From positions 310,001 through 374,000 of the forward strand of contig NZ_JAIWJA010000002.1 of NCBI RefSeq assembly GCF_020515695.1: a DNA stretch of 64,000 nt. The letters are read 5' to 3'. This DNA comes from Pseudomonas sp. MWU16-30317 (lineage in GTDB: Bacteria > Pseudomonadota > Gammaproteobacteria > Pseudomonadales > Pseudomonadaceae). The position numbers and the translations under genes are program-made. Below the pieces are notes generated by a model, which ran no database searches, had not been told where the DNA came from, and saw nothing but the letters and a program-made list of their open reading frames with translations. Below, piece by piece: positions 60,530 to 64,000 of this stretch (the stretch's first letter is position 1; each line of letters begins with the position of its first letter).

Positions 60530-61843
60530 CTAGATCTGGCTCAAATCCTCATCCCGCGTCTCTTTCAGGCACAGCACCGCCAGCACGCTGAGCACGGCTG
60601 CCGCCGACACGTACCCGCCGACATAACTCAAGCCGCCGATCGCCACCAGCTTCTGCGCGAAGAAGGGTGCGGCCGACGCCCCGACGATCCCGCCGATGTT
60701 GTACGCCGCCGACGCGCCGGTGTAGCGCACATGCGTGGGAAACAGTTCAGGCAGCAGGGCGCCCATGGGAGCAAAGGTCGCCCCCATCAGGAACAGCGAC
60801 ACACTCAGGAACACCAGCACGCCCGCCGTCGAGCCTTGGGTCAGCAGGGGTTCCATGCAGAAACCGCTCGCCACGGCCAGCAGACCGCTGACGATCAGCA
60901 CCGGTTTACGCCCGTAACGGTCGCTGAGCCAGGCCGACAGCGGCGTCGCGGCCGCCATGAACAGCACGGCGAAGCACAGCATGGCCAGGAAGCCTTCACG
61001 GCTATAACCCAGAGTCGACACCCCGTAGCTGAGCGAGAACACCGTCGAGATATAGAACAGCGCGTAGCACACCACCATGGAGGCTGCGCCCAGCACCATC
61101 GGCTGCCAGTGCTGGCTGAACAACTCGACCACCGGCATCTTGACCCGCTCGTGCCGGGCAACGGCCTTGGCAAAAATCGGTGTTTCTTCGAGTTTCAGGC
61201 GCACATACAGGCCCAGCATCACCAATACCGCACTGAGCAGAAACGGCAGCCGCCAGCCCCAGCTGCGGAATTGTTCATCGCTCAGGCAGACCGCCAGTGT
61301 CAGAAACAACCCGTTGGCTAACAGAAAACCGATCGACGGCCCCAGTTGCGGGAACATGCCGAACCAGGCGCGTTTGCCCTTGGGGGCGTTTTCGGTGGCC
61401 AGCAGCGCCGCGCCGCCCCATTCGCCGCCCAACCCCAGGCCTTGGCCGAAGCGCAGCACGCACAGCAGGATGGGCGCCCAGGCGCCAATGACATCGTAGC
61501 CGGGCAGGGCGCCGATCAGCGTGGTGCACACGCCCATCAGCAGCAAGGAGGCCACCAATGTCGACTTGCGGCCGATGCGGTCGCCAAAGTGGCCGAACAG
61601 CGCCGAGCCCAAGGGTCTGGCCAGGAAGGCGATACCGAAGGTCAAAAAGGCCGAGAGCATCTGCGCGGTGCCGGAGGTCTGCGGGAAGAACACCGGACCG
61701 ATCACCAGGGCGGCGGCCGTGGCGTATACATAAAAGTCATAGAACTCGATGGCCGTACCGATGAAGCTGGCAGTGGCGACGCGCGCGGCAGAGTTGGCCG
61801 GTGGCGCCGCGCTGGCCTCGTTATAGAGGGTCTGGCTGGTCAT
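60530..61843 (-). CDS. MFS transporter, metabolite:H+ symporter (MHS) type
   Basis: A 437-residue, 12-helix transporter. The N-terminal GTAIEFYDFYVYATAAALV and the loop motif GHFGDRIGRKST, with RFGQGLGLGGEWGGA further on, are signatures of the MHS family (shikimate, dicarboxylate, proline/betaine transporters). The substrate cannot be told; shikimate-like is the closest in my memory. The ATG at 61843 gives MTSQTLYNEAS. From 61844 to 62137 I see no gene, only GC-rich sequence. Confidence 0.87.
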   Translation of the reverse strand: MTSQTLYNEASAAPPANSAARVATASFIGTAIEFYDFYVYATAAALVIGPVFFPQTSGTAQMLSAFLTFGIAFLARPLGSALFGHFGDRIGRKSTLVASLLLMGVCTTLIGALPGYDVIGAWAPILLCVLRFGQGLGLGGEWGGAALLATENAPKGKRAWFGMFPQLGPSIGFLLANGLFLTLAVCLSDEQFRSWGWRLPFLLSAVLVMLGLYVRLKLEETPIFAKAVARHERVKMPVVELFSQHWQPMVLGAASMVVCYALFYISTVFSLSYGVSTLGYSREGFLAMLCFAVLFMAAATPLSAWLSDRYGRKPVLIVSGLLAVASGFCMEPLLTQGSTAGVLVFLSVSLFLMGATFAPMGALLPELFPTHVRYTGASAAYNIGGIVGASAAPFFAQKLVAIGGLSYVGGYVSAAAVLSVLAVLCLKETRDEDLSQI

Positions 61844-62137
61844 GCGGATAATCCCTGGCAGTCGTGCTGCGGCAAAGACGCCTGGGCGCAAGGCCGGGCT
61901 TCGCAGCAGCAAATTGTTATGGTTTTGGTGCGGGACAGGCGCCCCAGGGATGGGGGCGGGCGCAGGCCAGGCTCGGGGTGAGAGCGGCTGGCGGCAGACA
62001 TGCGCACGAACTGTCAGGCGGGCTGACTGGCCGGATCACCTCAAGTGCGGGTGGGCACAGGTGTCGGCGGGCTGGGTAAGCGGCTCGATTATAGGAAGGC
62101 CGCCGCTCTGGATCAACGCTTTGTGTCTGGCGAGGCC

Positions 62138-62185
62138 TGTAGCGAGGGGGCTTGCAGGCGGTTTTCGCCGTCGAACAGGCCCCCG

Positions 62186-62192
<7 letters not shown>
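62138..62192. repeat. REP-like inverted repeat overlapping a stop codon
   Basis: CTGTAGCGAGGGGGCTT faces GGCCCCCGCTACAG with a spacer of about 24 bases. It belongs to the GTAGC subfamily seen at 25992-26072. The right arm includes the last codons and TAG of the CBS-domain gene on the minus strand. Confidence 0.8.
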
Positions 62193-63427
<1,235 letters not shown>

Positions 63428-63436
63428 GATCCGCCG

Positions 63437-64000
63437 TCAGATGTGCAGGATGTATTCGCGTACCAGCTTGCTGCCGAAGTACGCCAACATCAAAAGGCAG
63501 AAGCCCGAGAGAGTCCAGCGAATAGCCTTGTGGCCGCGCCAGCCAAGACGGTTGCGCCCCCACAGCAGCACGCTGAAGACGATCCAGGCGAGGCAGGCGA
63601 GCAGGGTCTTGTGCACCAGGTGCTGGGCGAACAGGTTCTCGACGAACAGCCAGCCGGACACCAGCGACATCGACAGCAGCACCCAGCCAGCCCACAGGAA
63701 GCCGAACAGCAGGCTTTCCATGGTCTGCAGGGGTGGGAAGTTCTTGATCAGGCCTTTGGGGTGCTTGTGCTTGAGCTGATGGTTTTGCAGCAGCAGCAGC
63801 AAGGCTTGTACCACGGCGATGGTGAACATGCCGTAAGCCAGCAGCGACAACAGGATGTGCGCGAGGATGCCGGGCTCTTCATCGATGAACGGTACGGTAC
63901 CCTTGGGCACGAATTGCGTCAGCAGCACCGTGATGATCCCGAGCGGGAACAGCAGAATGAGCAGGTTGTGTACCGGCAGGCTGAAGCACGCGACCAGCGT
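63437..64000 (-). CDS. YpjD/CcsA-like inner-membrane protein (5' part missing)
   Basis: The frame is open to the window edge, so only the C-terminal 187 residues are seen. It is a multi-helix membrane protein of the cytochrome c assembly (CcsA/CcmC) superfamily, recognised by ILAHILLSLLAYGMFTIA, PPLQTMESLLFGFLWAGW and HKTLLACLAWIVF, with His residues suited to heme contact. In Pseudomonas the YpjD homologue lies between ffh and the CorB-type gene; the latter neighbour is present here. Confidence 0.85.
   Translation of the reverse strand, partial: TLVACFSLPVHNLLILLFPLGIITVLLTQFVPKGTVPFIDEEPGILAHILLSLLAYGMFTIAVVQALLLLLQNHQLKHKHPKGLIKNFPPLQTMESLLFGFLWAGWVLLSMSLVSGWLFVENLFAQHLVHKTLLACLAWIVFSVLLWGRNRLGWRGHKAIRWTLSGFCLLMLAYFGSKLVREYILHI

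Overview
The window reads as a chromosomal segment of a Pseudomonas of the fluorescens/putida lineage. The base composition is high in GC. The gene order secF - suhB - trmJ - cysE - isc operon - ndk - rlmN - pilF - rodZ - ispG - hisS - yfgM - bamB - der is the arrangement I know from that genus. The spaces between genes are studded with Pseudomonas-type REP palindromes (GTGGGAGC...GCTTGCCCGCGA and relatives). No rRNA, tRNA, CRISPR array, phage or complete insertion sequence was seen.

Region 1 (1-29.9 kb) is almost all core housekeeping. It holds the end of secF, a glycine-zipper envelope protein, suhB, trmJ and cysE, then the full iron-sulfur assembly operon iscR-S-U-A-hscB-hscA-fdx-iscX with an IscR-type operator over its promoter, then ndk. 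After these comes the rlmN-to-der block, which joins RNA modification, pilus assembly, cell shape, isoprenoids, histidyl-tRNA and outer-membrane assembly. A methionine-type aminotransferase/omega-amidase pair, a 223-bp compound palindrome, leuA with a probable leucine-rich leader peptide, an M23 peptidase, xseA and guaBA follow.

Region 2 (29.9-41 kb) is accessory. Its centre is a seven-gene operon on the minus strand (36527 down to 30229) whose genes nearly all overlap. It encodes a 'thermostable hemolysin' family protein, an AMP-forming ligase, a heme-oxygenase-like diiron oxidase, a short-chain dehydrogenase, a periplasmic TPR protein and an OmpR/QseC-type two-component pair. Two PmrA/QseB-like boxes in inverted orientation lie between it and a divergent cytochrome b561 gene. 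I read it as a self-regulated small-molecule or lipid-modification pathway of unknown product, and it is the best candidate here for an undescribed system. Next to it are a remnant of an addiction-module antidote gene, two small lipoproteins, and a divergent LuxR-type regulator/hybrid histidine kinase pair.

Region 3 (41-64 kb) mixes core and accessory genes: a multicopper oxidase overlapping tadA, mltF, purL, an NIF3/CutA-like small protein, and a two-partner secretion pair (a 1520-residue TpsA exoprotein with no visible toxin end, and its TpsB transporter). After that come an L,D-transpeptidase, two Nudix hydrolases, a gamma-carbonic-anhydrase-like protein, a DUF1289 protein, a VUT-family membrane protein, purT, an MHS-type transporter, a CorB/HlyC-type CBS protein and the end of a YpjD/CcsA-like membrane protein that runs off the right edge. 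All family assignments come from reading translated sequence from memory; no database search was run.
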